From Chryseobacterium endalhagicum (GTDB lineage: Bacteria; Bacteroidota; Bacteroidia; Flavobacteriales; Weeksellaceae), in contig NZ_JAELVM010000001.1 in assembly GCF_016745235.1 (NCBI RefSeq), positions 1,563,856 to 1,627,855 on the forward strand: DNA of 64,000 nucleotides, written 5' to 3'. Under the pieces are notes generated by a model. That model searched no databases, was not told the origin of the DNA, and was given only the letters and a program-made list of their open reading frames with translations. The position numbers and the translations under genes are program-made. Numbering within the stretch: the stretch's first letter is position 1; every line of letters starts with the position of its first letter. Positions 8,465 through 16,646 of the stretch are shown here, piece by piece.

Positions 8465-9196
8465 TCAAACTCCCTCGTTCCAATAAAAACTATCCGGATA
8501 AATTCTTGACCCAAATACAGCCGTTCCCACTCTCACAATCGTAGAACCCTCTTCAATAGCGGTTTCCAGATCTCCGCTCATACCCATGGAAAGCTCCTTC
8601 ATGTCAACGTTGGGAATATCTAAACGGATGAGTTCCTGCTGCAGATTCTTCAGTATTTTAAAGCAAAGCCTTACCTTTTCTATTTCGGCACTGAAAAGCC
8701 CGATGGTCATTAAACCTTTGATTTTTAAGGTACTGAATTCAGAAACTTTCCGTGTAAGTTCTACAGCTTCATCAGGATGTACTCCGAACTTGCTTTCTTC
8801 ACCGGAAGTATTCACCTGGATCAGAACCTCCATCGTTTTTCCCACAGATAAAAGCCTTTGATGAAGTTTTTCTGCGAGGTCCAGACGGTCGAGGGATTGT
8901 ACACAAACAACATCATATTTTAGAATATCCTTGATTTTATTGGTTTGCAGATGCCCGATGAAATGATTGTCATGCGGCGTATTTGTAAGGTCGTTATATT
9001 TTTCTTTCAGCTCCTGAACTTTATTTTCAGCGATTAAAAATTCTCCGTTTTCCAAAGCCGTCTTAATCTGTTCAGCAGAAACTGTTTTTGTAGCCAGCAG
9101 AAGTTTTACCTCGTTGGGATTCCGGCCGGATTTTTCGCAGGATTTCTGTATTCTGGCATGGATGGTTTCGAGGTTGTGGAGGATATTTTCTTTCAT
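8465..9196 (-). CDS. yggS: YggS/PROSC family pyridoxal-phosphate homeostasis protein
   Basis: This 243-residue protein is a full-length member of the YggS family, which binds PLP and buffers its pool without a known catalytic turnover. The PLP lysine is K37 in LLLATKTVSAEQI. Other family blocks are GHLQTNK, LDRLDLAEKL, VLIQVNTSGEESKFG, GLMTIG and the C-terminal MGMSGDLETAIEEGSTIVRVGTAVFG phosphate site. Its ATG overlaps the stop of the preceding AAA ATPase gene by four bases (ATGA), implying translational coupling. Flavobacterial yggS is not usually described with an AAA partner, so the pairing is of interest. Confidence 0.95.
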   Translation of the reverse strand: MKENILHNLETIHARIQKSCEKSGRNPNEVKLLLATKTVSAEQIKTALENGEFLIAENKVQELKEKYNDLTNTPHDNHFIGHLQTNKIKDILKYDVVCVQSLDRLDLAEKLHQRLLSVGKTMEVLIQVNTSGEESKFGVHPDEAVELTRKVSEFSTLKIKGLMTIGLFSAEIEKVRLCFKILKNLQQELIRLDIPNVDMKELSMGMSGDLETAIEEGSTIVRVGTAVFGSRIYPDSFYWNEGV

Positions 9197-9912
9197 GGCT
9201 GTGTGATTTCCCGGGATTCCAGTTTTTTAATCAGTGCCGATTTTACGGCTGTAAAAGTGTGGTCTTTCGCTTCAGCAAAGGAAACAGCGTACTTTCTTTC
9301 TATATTTCTGAGGTCTTCAGGGAATTTGGACAGAAGCTCATCATAAAAAGTATCAAGGAATTCATCAGAAGGCATTTCATAATTGATTTTCAGCTGAAAA
9401 CGTCTTAACAAGGCAGTATCAATGATCTCTGCATGATTGGTAGCACAGAGTAGCAGGGCATTTTCCGGATAATAATCAATCAGCTGGATCAGAGTATTCA
9501 CCAGCCTCCTCATTTCGCCTACATCCTTATCATCGCTCCCTCTTGCTTTCCCGATCTGATCCAGCTCGTCCAGAAACAGCACCGATCTTTCCCTTGCTGC
9601 TTTGTCAAAGATCATTTTAATATTCTGTGAAGTCTCTCCGATGCGGGAAGAAACAATATTACTCAGGTTAAGGATCAGGATGTTTTTACCTAAAGCATTT
9701 GCTACGGCTTTTGCAGTCATGGTTTTTCCACACCCTGAATTGCCCTGCAGAAGGATCTTATTGTTCACCGGAAGCCCGTATTCCTGCAATTCTTTAGCGT
9801 AGGTGTTCTCTTTGATAAGCTGTACCAGCTGCGCTCTGTTATTACTGTCAAGAAAAACATCGTTGAGGGTCACTTCCTCCTTATCCTGAATGATGAGATT
9901 ATACAGATTCAT
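9193..9912 (-). CDS. AAA+ ATPase (single-domain, FtsH/ARC-like core)
   Basis: With ATG as start (a TTG lies two codons upstream) it has 239 residues: a short N-terminal region and one AAA module with Walker A (LQGNSGCGKTMTAKA), Walker B (SVLFLDELDQIG), sensor 1 (LLLCATNHAEII) and an arginine-finger/sensor region (DTALLRRFQLKI). There is no protease domain, membrane segment or visible substrate-binding domain, so it is probably a small remodelling ATPase. It overlaps yggS by four bases and is first in the pair. Its target is unknown. Confidence 0.85.
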   Translation of the reverse strand: MNLYNLIIQDKEEVTLNDVFLDSNNRAQLVQLIKENTYAKELQEYGLPVNNKILLQGNSGCGKTMTAKAVANALGKNILILNLSNIVSSRIGETSQNIKMIFDKAARERSVLFLDELDQIGKARGSDDKDVGEMRRLVNTLIQLIDYYPENALLLCATNHAEIIDTALLRRFQLKINYEMPSDEFLDTFYDELLSKFPEDLRNIERKYAVSFAEAKDHTFTAVKSALIKKLESREITQP

Positions 9913-10120
9913 ACTCAATTGAAAAAAAAAATTTATCTAACACAAAGATAATGCTTTATTGGATGATGAGCAGGGCCTGAAAGTGAATAAGCGGGTAGGC
10001 CAGAAGAGTCAGGCCGATAAAGCAAAGGAGGATGGGAAGGAGGATGAGTAAAATAATGGCATTTTAGCTTCTTCAAGTATTGACAATTGTTTCTATTATC
10101 CGGATCACGGGGAATTATTT

Positions 10121-10128
10121 TACTTTTG
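10121..10128 (+). promoter_or_regulatory. Candidate -7 element (TACTTTTG) for the CPBP protease gene
   Basis: TACTTTTG matches the Bacteroidota -7 consensus TAnnTTTG exactly and ends 20 bases before the ATG. I found no convincing TTTG -33 box at the usual distance, so this is only a candidate. Confidence 0.35.
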
Positions 10129-10147
10129 CTTAAACTAAATCTGATCG

Positions 10148-10963
10148 ATGGAAATGATTAAAAAATATATTAGAAAAGAAGATTTGATGAAATCCGGACT
10201 GATCTTTTCCGGACTGCTTATAGGTCTTCTTTTAGGGTTTATTGAATGGACAGGTCTTTTGATCATTGTAATTTTGGGAGGAATGGCTCTGATGTATTCA
10301 TCACTGGAAAGAAACGAGCAATATTCCCGTTTCCTTTATCACAGTCTGGCTGCTGTTATTTTTGCAGCCTGTATTGCCCTGTATCAGCATATTGTTCCCG
10401 GATTTAATAATGTTTTGTATTTTGATAAGATCCGGGTTTCCAAAGATGCCGTTCCTTTTACCATGTATTTTAATGCGGATAAGCTGCTGGCAGGTTTGGT
10501 TCTGCTGTTATTGGTTATTCCGTTAAGAACAGATCTATGGCGGGGAATAAAGAAAACCTGGATGCTTTTTTTAATGACTCTCGCTCTTCTTCTCAGCCTG
10601 TCGGTTTTATTTCATTTTGTAAGATTTGATTTTAAATTCCATTCCTATTTTATTATTTGGGGAATCAATAACCTTTTCATTGTCTGTATGGCAGAGGAAG
10701 TCCTGTTCAGGGGATTCCTGCAAAGACATCTGTCTCTTCTGAATATCAGAAATGCGGATTTTATTTCGGTGGCTGTTGCGGCTTTGGGATTCGGTTTGCT
10801 GCACTGGCAGGGCGGAGCGGCCTATGTTTCTTATGCGGTAGTTGCCGGAGGAATGTACGGATGGATCTACCAGCGGTCACAAAATATCTTTGTAAATATT
10901 CTGGCTCATTTTTTATTTAATGTCATTCACATTATCTTTTTCACGTATCCGTTTTTGCAGTAG
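10148..10963 (+). CDS. CPBP-family intramembrane metalloprotease (Abi/Rce1 type)
   Basis: A 271-residue, roughly seven-segment membrane protein carrying the CPBP motifs in order: motif 1 AEEVLFRGFLQ (E183 and E184, with the Arg), motif 2 FGLLHWQ (His) and the final helix ILAHFLFNVIH (His and Asn). These residues form the metal-dependent peptidase centre within the membrane. Family members cleave CAAX-type or bacteriocin-related peptides, and in bacteria many act in bacteriocin immunity. Here no bacteriocin gene is adjacent (the lanthipeptide precursor is 1.7 kb away on the other strand), so a link is possible but unproven. Confidence 0.88.
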   Translation: MEMIKKYIRKEDLMKSGLIFSGLLIGLLLGFIEWTGLLIIVILGGMALMYSSLERNEQYSRFLYHSLAAVIFAACIALYQHIVPGFNNVLYFDKIRVSKDAVPFTMYFNADKLLAGLVLLLLVIPLRTDLWRGIKKTWMLFLMTLALLLSLSVLFHFVRFDFKFHSYFIIWGINNLFIVCMAEEVLFRGFLQRHLSLLNIRNADFISVAVAALGFGLLHWQGGAAYVSYAVVAGGMYGWIYQRSQNIFVNILAHFLFNVIHIIFFTYPFLQ

Positions 10964-10990
10964 AATATATTTTTCAATTTAATACAAGAA

Positions 10991-11012
10991 AAGCCGTGCT
11001 ATTGCGCGGCTT
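10991..11012 (+). terminator. Hairpin after the CPBP protease gene
   Basis: A 9-bp stem (aagccgtgc with gcgcggctt, one G-U) with the loop tatt lies 27 bases after the stop. There is no T-run, so termination could be partial. Confidence 0.5.
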
Positions 11013-11177
11013 GACTATTTGGATATATAAAATTTGCTATGAAGTCCAGTTTTTAAGTTATGTTTTCGGGCCCTTTTACTCAAAGGAGTAAAAGAGCGGA
11101 ATCTGAGTATTCAGATTAAAAAACATAAACAATACAATTAATATAGTTGTTCTATAGGCTGTTTCCTGTAATAGAAC

Positions 11178-11261
11178 TTAGTTTCTTTCTTCTCTTTTTA
11201 CAGTCATAAAGTAAGAAGTGAACACTACTAAACATGTTGCGATACCAATGTAAGTTACCAT
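11178..11261 (-). CDS. Very small single-span membrane protein (27 residues)
   Basis: A 27-codon frame starting ATG GTA ACT and ending TAA encodes a hydrophobic segment (YIGIATCLVVFTSYFM) followed by a charged tail, KREERN. The arrangement, one membrane helix with a basic and acidic cytoplasmic end, is typical of real small membrane proteins and unlike random A+T-rich DNA. An A-rich stretch (ACAAAATG) precedes the ATG, as in many flavobacterial genes. It lies alone in a 1-kb region otherwise without genes. No function is assignable. Confidence 0.45.
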   Translation of the reverse strand: MVTYIGIATCLVVFTSYFMTVKREERN

Positions 11262-12007
11262 TTTGTTTTATTTTTAATTATTTGACTTTATTTTATCAAT
11301 TTTCTAATTGCAATATTACAGTTTTCAAATCATGTGCCAAAGTAAATAATCATGATGTATATCAGTATGTTATGATGTTTATGTATAGGTTTTTATTAAC
11401 TTTATGTTTACAAAAAATTAATATGTTTTTATGTAATTATTAATATATTTATTATGTTATCTGTAAAAATTTATAAAATTGACAAGCGTTTTTATGCTTC
11501 TATATTGGACTTGATAAAACAAAAAATAAGAAATGCGATGCATAATACCGGGTTTTGAGGTTGTTTTAAAACGTCAGATTTTACGAAATGAGAAATATAT
11601 TATGTTAAGAAAACTTATTTTTTGAGCCTGAAATTTTATCACTCACTTTGGAAAAGCTGTCATATGATATGTCATCAATTGGAAAGTTTTGTCACATGTC
11701 ATAGAAATACTGACACAGGTGAAACCCATACTGTCAGACTTTTTCAATGAAAATATTTTTCCTGTCCGCAAAATACCTTATAGTAAATACTTTGAGAGAG
11801 TATGATTGAAAAGACTAACGAGATGATAATTTTTCCATGTGTTTTTTCTAATCTCAGATGCTCAGGTAGGATTCAGATATAAAGGAAACTAAGAAGCCTG
11901 AAATTAAAACAGAATAATCGGATACTGGAATGCCATAAAGTTTTTTTATCAGTCAGTTATTAGTGGTAAGAAAGAGCTTTTCCTTATTTTTGTTGAAAAG
12001 AAGCCAT
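11262..12007. other. Intergenic region with clustered TGTCA motifs
   Basis: About 745 bases with no credible long gene. Between 11658 and 11736 there are six TGTCA/TGACA pentamers (11658, 11670, 11690, 11697, reverse at 11711, and 11732), some forming imperfect palindromes. The cluster could be an operator region for the downstream SMR gene or chance. The rest is very A+T-rich. Confidence 0.35.
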
Positions 12008-12343
12008 ATGGGACGCAGTTATATATTCCTTGCCTTAGCCATTATATTTGAGATCATTGCCACTACATTTCTGAAAAAATCTGAAGAATTTTCAAAGCTT
12101 TTACCTTCTGTGGTAACCGTTGTGGGCTATGCCGCCGCCTTTTACTTTCTAAGCCTTACCCTCCGGCAGATCCCTGTAGGAATAACGTATGCCATATGGT
12201 CGGGAGTAGGGATTGTTTTTATCACACTCATCGGGATTGTGGCTTTCAAGCAGGTTCCTGATCTTCCGGCACTGATCGGAATTGCCCTTATTGTGATCGG
12301 GGTGATTGTTATTAATGTGTTTTCAAAGATGGGGACGCATTGA
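12008..12343 (+). CDS. Small multidrug resistance (SMR) family transporter
   Basis: From the ATG (an upstream GTG would add 15 odd residues) this is a 111-residue, four-helix protein of SMR size. Helix 1 holds the essential membrane glutamate (ALAIIFEIIATTFLKKS), and helix 3 carries the conserved GITYAIWSGVGIV. SMR proteins work as antiparallel dimers that exchange protons for cationic drugs, guanidinium or osmolytes. The sequence fits the EmrE/QacE side more than the Gdx side, but the substrate is not certain. The gene is alone and is followed directly by a 7-bp tandem repeat. Confidence 0.9.
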   Translation: MGRSYIFLALAIIFEIIATTFLKKSEEFSKLLPSVVTVVGYAAAFYFLSLTLRQIPVGITYAIWSGVGIVFITLIGIVAFKQVPDLPALIGIALIVIGVIVINVFSKMGTH

Positions 12344-12350
12344 TTTTTAG

Positions 12351-12434
12351 ATAAAAGATAAAAGATAAAAGATAAAAGATAAAAGATAAAAGATAAAAGA
12401 TAAAAGATAAAAGATAAAAGATAAAAGATAAAAG
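12351..12434. repeat. Tandem repeat, 12 perfect copies of ataaaag
   Basis: Exactly 84 bases made of twelve uninterrupted copies of a 7-base unit, starting eight bases after the SMR stop codon. Perfect identity of all units implies recent expansion and likely length variation between strains. Confidence 0.95.
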
Positions 12435-12461
12435 ATTTTATCATTAAACATCAATACGAAA

Positions 12462-12560
12462 GGCCTTTAGCCCGTTTATGCATATTATAATAATTTCAAA
12501 TTTCAGAATTCAATAGGAGCGGGCTTTAGCCCGCTTACCAAAGAAATTATATTCAAATGG
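12462..12560. repeat. REP-like palindromes with GGCTTTAGCC core
   Basis: Three related palindromes follow one another: aggcctttagccc, agcgggctttagcccgct (8-bp arms, tta loop) and tggctttagcca. All share ggctttagcc. They lie between the SMR gene and the terminator of the opposite-strand precursor gene and look like interspersed REP elements. Confidence 0.65.
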
Positions 12561-12650
12561 CTTTAGCCAAATTCTAAATCTAAACACAAATGCCGCAAAT
12601 TTTTCACGAATATCACAATTATCTGTGAAATCTTTTGGAAAAAAGTTTAC

Positions 12651-12681
12651 AAAAAAAGGCCGCTTTACGAATAAAGCAGCC
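12651..12681 (-). terminator. Strong terminator of the lanthipeptide precursor gene
   Basis: On the minus strand a 10-bp stem (GGCTGCTTTA with TAAAGCGGCC, one G-U pair) closes a TTCG tetraloop and is followed by seven T. It begins about 22 bases after the precursor stop, so the precursor message ends here. Confidence 0.9.
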
Positions 12682-12703
12682 CTTAATAATTCTCTTACGA
12701 TAA

Positions 12704-12898
12704 CTAGCACTGAACAGTTCCGCAAACGTGAAGTCTGTCCTGAGTTTTTACAGTGTGAGTTGGGTGGTCATGATCTCCTGCCTGAGCAAGTCCTAAACCA
12801 CCTTGTAATTTTTTAGACAAATCTTTGTCTAGTGCTGTTACGAAGCTTTCGATCTTAAGATCTTCGATGTTTAGCTTCATCTTTTTGTTGTTTTCCAT
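12704..12898 (-). CDS. Class I lanthipeptide-type precursor peptide with His-rich core
   Basis: A 64-residue peptide. Residues 1-34 form a leader of the Bacteroidota GG type (KLNIEDLKIESF, then LDKDLSKKLQGG). Cleavage after Gly34 by a C39 protease would release a 30-residue core starting LGLAQAG. The core has four Thr, no Ser and two Cys (HVCG and VQC-end), allowing at most two (methyl)lanthionine rings, and an unusual DHDHPTH cluster plus a later LHV, i.e. four His. Such a core is suited to metal binding. It lies 98 bases after the TonB receptor gene on the same strand and has its own palindromic operator and terminator. A second ATG at codon 7 is an alternative start. The modification genes are 14 kb away but share the operator. 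Confidence 0.85.
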   Translation of the reverse strand: MENNKKMKLNIEDLKIESFVTALDKDLSKKLQGGLGLAQAGDHDHPTHTVKTQDRLHVCGTVQC

Positions 12899-12955
12899 AA
12901 TAAAACATTTTTTTAATTTGGCCTACTCTTTAAGGTTTTCGGCATTCCCTTGTTG

Positions 12956-12963
12956 TAAAGATA
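12956..12963 (-). promoter_or_regulatory. Candidate -7 element of the precursor promoter
   Basis: On the minus strand TATCTTTA resembles TAnnTTTG. A TTTG lies 15 bases upstream inside the palindromic operator, shorter than the usual spacing of about 19. If used, a bound repressor would cover the promoter. Confidence 0.4.
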
Positions 12964-12973
12964 TGAATTTTAT

Positions 12974-12988
12974 TGCAACAAAGTTGCA
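12974..12988. promoter_or_regulatory. Regulon palindrome, site 1 (precursor promoter)
   Basis: TGCAACAAAGTTGCA has perfect TGCAAC/GTTGCA arms around AAA. It lies 75 bases upstream of the precursor ATG and 8 bases after the stop of the receptor gene. It is the most symmetrical of seven matching sites in the window. Confidence 0.75.
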
Positions 12989-12996
12989 TTTAAATG

Positions 12997-15186
12997 TTAA
13001 AATTTCACCCCTATTTGAAATTTAAAGTTGAAAGGATTACTTTCTTTGTACATCCATGCTTCTCCTACCACAGCAGACCAATCTGAATTGTATCTCGGCT
13101 GTACATTTCCGTCTGTGATATATCTTTTATTGGTCAGATTATCAAAGATCCCACGGATAAACCATTTCTTGTACTGATACATAATACTCGCATCCAGCTT
13201 TATAAAATCCGGGATACGGACACCGGGAACATCAGTTTCGCGGACCATTGCAGCAGTTTCACCCAAAGCCAGGGAAAGCCCGTTCAGTGTTCCTTTCTGA
13301 AATTTATACATCACCCAGGCATTGAGCTGATGCCTCGGAACACTTGAAAATCTCTGCCCAACCATTTGCGAAGCATAAGGATCTTTTGAATACACTGAAT
13401 TAATGTAAGAATAATTGGCAGTCAGTGTAATATTCGGGTAAATGGAACCGATTACATCAACCTCTATTCCCTGATTTCTTACCTGATTAAACTGAGTCAT
13501 AAGGCCTGTAGCCGGATTCTGTGAGAATGAATTATTCCTGATAATCCTGTAAGCACTCACAGAAGTTGACAAAAGACCTTCAAACCAATCTTTTTTCAAT
13601 CCCAATTCTGTGTTGTAACTTTCCAGCGGTTTCCATTCTTTCCCCTGCGGATCTGTTCCGGCCATTGGGTCAAAGCTCTGATCATAAGAGAAAAAAGCGG
13701 CAAAATTCTTTTGAATCATAAACGTAACCCCAACCCTTGGATTAAAGGCATGATGTCTGTATATTTTATCATCGCCTTCAGGAGAATAAGGGCCTTTGAG
13801 ATACCTTTCCCGTCTGTTTTTGCTGTAACGGAATCCTGCATCTACAAATAAACGGTTCCAGAATTTAACTGTATTGTAAACATATGCTCCCAATGTTTTG
13901 TCCCGGGAAGATGTATAATCAATCTGATCGTCGGCCTCTGGCTGGGTGAGCAGGTCACGGTCTATTCCGTAATTCTGCTGATCCCGGTTAAAAACAAATT
14001 CATTAACGCCCTGGATATGTTCCGTATTGCTTTTGCTGCTGTTAAAATCTGCCCCAACAAGGACGGTATGAACGATATTTGGACTTATATTATAGCTTCC
14101 ATTGACAAACAATTGAGTATTATACGTCAGATATTTTTGTTTATTTCTGAAACTTGAACGGATTGCATTTCCCGCATCGTCAAACATAGGCGGCGTGTAA
14201 CTGGCAGTTCCACCCAGAAGGCTCCACTGGTCCAATGGCGTACTTTTAACAGAAGACTGCGAAACTATTTTCCATTTGTCATTCAGCTGATGGTTAAAGA
14301 CCAATCTTCCGTAATGTTCATCAAGCTTGGAAGTCGGTAAATTCGGATCTCCCTGATAATTGGCATTCCACGGATGCTTTTGAACTCTGGTTTCAGCTTC
14401 ATACTGAATAAAATTGCTGGATTGCAAAGCTCTGCCTACAATCATATTCCACTCCGCCAGTAAGAACGTATTTTTACTGATATTATACTGAATAACAGGA
14501 GCTACAACAAATTTCCGGCGTTTTGCATATTCGGCGTAATAGCCCTGGGATTCATAGGCAGCATTGAAACGGAAAGAAAACCCTTTCTCCTTCACGGCGC
14601 TTCCCAGATCCACAGCAGCCCTGTAAAATCCAAAACTTCCGGCAGCAATATTCGCTTCACCAACCCTGTAATTTCGTGGTGCTTTGGTATTGATATTTAA
14701 TGAACCACCTCCGGTTCCCATCGAATTGACAAAACCAGCCGGACCTTTGATGATATCTACCTGCTCAATTAAGGAAACATCTTCCTGCGAAAGTCCTCCC
14801 GCAAAAGACGGCAGCCCGTTTCTGAAAGTACTCACAGGACTGAAACCCCGCAGCTGAGCGTTGAAAGTCCCGGCAAAAACATTTCCTGCCCCGGCAGCAT
14901 CCCCGATATAAATTCCGCTCACATTCCGAAGTGCGTCCTGCACATCAAAAGCTCCCTGAAGATTCAGCAGGCTGCTTTTGATACTTACAATATTCTGAGG
15001 AATTTCCAGCAGCTTATCATTTCGTTTCAGGTTCCCGGAAAGACTGTCTGTTTTAATCTGCTTCATCGCCGTGAGGATCACTGCATCTATTTTTTCCGCA
15101 GACAGAGAATCCTTTTTCTCCTGAGCATTCACCAAAGAAAAAGTCCCGAAAAGGACAGCCGTCAAAAGGACGTAATTCTTCTTCAT
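12997..15186 (-). CDS. TonB-dependent receptor (siderophore-receptor type)
   Basis: A 729-residue outer-membrane protein with a signal peptide ending VNAQ, a TonB-box-like stretch near residues 32-40 (KIDAVILTA), a plug domain (DALRNVSGIYIG, AQLRGFSP, SLIEQVDIIKGPAG, GTGGGSLNINTKAP) and a 22-strand-type barrel ending in the aromatic FKFQIGVKF. Plug and barrel match ferric-siderophore receptors of the FhuA/FpvA class, with no carboxypeptidase-like N-terminal domain as in SusC proteins. It imports a metal complex or other ligand across the outer membrane. It is last in a run of two ABC-2 permeases and receptor, and the precursor peptide follows it directly. The probable ligand is the mature peptide-metal complex (inference). 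Confidence 0.92.
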   Translation of the reverse strand: MKKNYVLLTAVLFGTFSLVNAQEKKDSLSAEKIDAVILTAMKQIKTDSLSGNLKRNDKLLEIPQNIVSIKSSLLNLQGAFDVQDALRNVSGIYIGDAAGAGNVFAGTFNAQLRGFSPVSTFRNGLPSFAGGLSQEDVSLIEQVDIIKGPAGFVNSMGTGGGSLNINTKAPRNYRVGEANIAAGSFGFYRAAVDLGSAVKEKGFSFRFNAAYESQGYYAEYAKRRKFVVAPVIQYNISKNTFLLAEWNMIVGRALQSSNFIQYEAETRVQKHPWNANYQGDPNLPTSKLDEHYGRLVFNHQLNDKWKIVSQSSVKSTPLDQWSLLGGTASYTPPMFDDAGNAIRSSFRNKQKYLTYNTQLFVNGSYNISPNIVHTVLVGADFNSSKSNTEHIQGVNEFVFNRDQQNYGIDRDLLTQPEADDQIDYTSSRDKTLGAYVYNTVKFWNRLFVDAGFRYSKNRRERYLKGPYSPEGDDKIYRHHAFNPRVGVTFMIQKNFAAFFSYDQSFDPMAGTDPQGKEWKPLESYNTELGLKKDWFEGLLSTSVSAYRIIRNNSFSQNPATGLMTQFNQVRNQGIEVDVIGSIYPNITLTANYSYINSVYSKDPYASQMVGQRFSSVPRHQLNAWVMYKFQKGTLNGLSLALGETAAMVRETDVPGVRIPDFIKLDASIMYQYKKWFIRGIFDNLTNKRYITDGNVQPRYNSDWSAVVGEAWMYKESNPFNFKFQIGVKF

Positions 15187-15197
15187 TTTTTCAATAT

Positions 15198-16646
15198 TTA
15201 TTGTTTAAATTTTCTGATCAATATCAACCCTGCGACAAAGCATCCCAAACTGATGATCCACAAAGTCAGTGTTCCATAGATGAAATCTGCCTTCTTTATT
15301 TCATGATGCCTGGCGGTAAAGGAAGGAAGTGTTTTAAGCTCATCCGGTGAGAAGTTGGACAGTGTTCTTTTTCCGTTCTTTACAGCGAAAACCCTGTCAA
15401 AAAAACAGGTCTGCCATTCTTTCTGAAAGTCTTTTACATCTTTTTTATATTCCTGATAATCTGCCCGGCTTGTACGTGCCAAAAGCGTGAAAAGATGTTC
15501 CGTACTCTGAACAGGATTGTATTTTATAAGTCTGAAAGCCATCTGATTGGCATTATGATCTCCTTTCCATAAAGAATCGATCAAGGCTTTCATTTTTTTC
15601 TGTTTGATGTAATAATATCCGGCAAAAAAAGCATCATTCTGATTGTCAAGAGTATCTGAAGGTTTATAAACCGGGGCGTATTTGGGAAAGTTTCTGTAAA
15701 AACTGTCGACAACCATTTTAGGCTTCATCGCCCATACCTCATCACTGATCTGTCTGTCTTTTTCTTCAAGATCCAGAAGTTTCAGGTCTGAAGGATATTT
15801 TGTCTGTGCTGTTTTATTGATTACTAACGGCAGAAGAAATAGTAGAAAAATCCACAATGTCATACATCCGAATAAATTGAATACGCTGTTCCTGTCCATG
15901 GAAATAATAGCAAAACACAGCGCTATCCACAAAACACAGTATGAAAAAAGCAAAAAGCACCAGAGAAAAGCATCCTGGAACGAAGGCATCCCCGATGGAG
16001 ACAGCAGCATTCCTGAAATATTGATGATTAAAGCAGCAACAAAAATGATGATCAGCCGGATCAGTAATTTTCCAGACATTACCCTTTTCAAAGTACCCCC
16101 CTGAACGATCAGCAGATGGCTGATTCCTTTTTCTTTTTCGGAAGAGATGATATTATATACCAAGACGATGATCAGTAAAGGAATTAGATAGAGATTCACA
16201 TACACAAGATCCAGCCGGCCCTCGAAAAGTATGGCAGGATTCGTCATTTCCCGGTCTACAGCCGCATAATCCGTATAGTAATTCACTTTTTCCGAAACCG
16301 GGGTGATATCTTTTATTCCGGCAGCAAGACCCGTCAGCGGATAAGGATGATCATAGGCAATACGGGGAAACCTGTAATCTATGACGTAAGGATTTCCGGC
16401 ATTTTCTGCCTGCTGCTTTTTCTCAAGACTTGCCGTATCTGTAAAAGCCTTCAGGGTAGTCTGATAGTCTTTAACGGATTCTTTCTTTGCTTCGTCAATG
16501 GCTTCCTGTTTCTTTTGGGTCAGTAAATTCCCTGAATAAACAGCATAGCCTCCGATCATAAAAAAGAAAAAAAACAGCGCCCATACAGCCGGCTGCCGGG
16601 AAATGTGTTTCCATTCGTATATCAACAGCATGATCTTATCCTTCAT
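15198..16646 (-). CDS. ABC-2 type permease, DUF3526-like (second of pair)
   Basis: A 482-residue membrane protein: one N-terminal helix (WALFFFFFMIGGYAVYSG), a large extracytoplasmic region of about 110 residues, a block of about five helices (YVNLYLIPLLIIVLVYNII, LIIIFVAALIINI and others), a second large soluble loop and a C-terminal helix. SSEKEKGISHLLIVQGG is the ABC-2 coupling-helix region. This layout is that of ABC-2 permeases with long periplasmic loops (DUF3526 type). Its start overlaps the end of the partner permease by 11 bases, so the two form a heterodimer made in equal amounts. Confidence 0.85.
   Translation of the reverse strand: MKDKIMLLIYEWKHISRQPAVWALFFFFFMIGGYAVYSGNLLTQKKQEAIDEAKKESVKDYQTTLKAFTDTASLEKKQQAENAGNPYVIDYRFPRIAYDHPYPLTGLAAGIKDITPVSEKVNYYTDYAAVDREMTNPAILFEGRLDLVYVNLYLIPLLIIVLVYNIISSEKEKGISHLLIVQGGTLKRVMSGKLLIRLIIIFVAALIINISGMLLSPSGMPSFQDAFLWCFLLFSYCVLWIALCFAIISMDRNSVFNLFGCMTLWIFLLFLLPLVINKTAQTKYPSDLKLLDLEEKDRQISDEVWAMKPKMVVDSFYRNFPKYAPVYKPSDTLDNQNDAFFAGYYYIKQKKMKALIDSLWKGDHNANQMAFRLIKYNPVQSTEHLFTLLARTSRADYQEYKKDVKDFQKEWQTCFFDRVFAVKNGKRTLSNFSPDELKTLPSFTARHHEIKKADFIYGTLTLWIISLGCFVAGLILIRKFKQ

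Noticed and set aside
9956-10060. A hydrophobic minus-strand frame of about 33 codons (LLILLPILLCFIGLTLLAYPL)
   Set aside because: It looks like a membrane helix, but has no ATG, GTG or TTG start in frame after an upstream stop. I could not support it as a gene.
10148-10963. CPBP protease as the lanthipeptide leader protease
   Set aside because: The C39 domain of the transporter already provides a GG-specific protease, and the CPBP gene has no shared operator. A role in immunity cannot be excluded.
11234-11443. A plus-strand 69-codon frame
   Set aside because: The composition is that of translated A+T-rich DNA, and it lies opposite the more convincing 27-residue frame.
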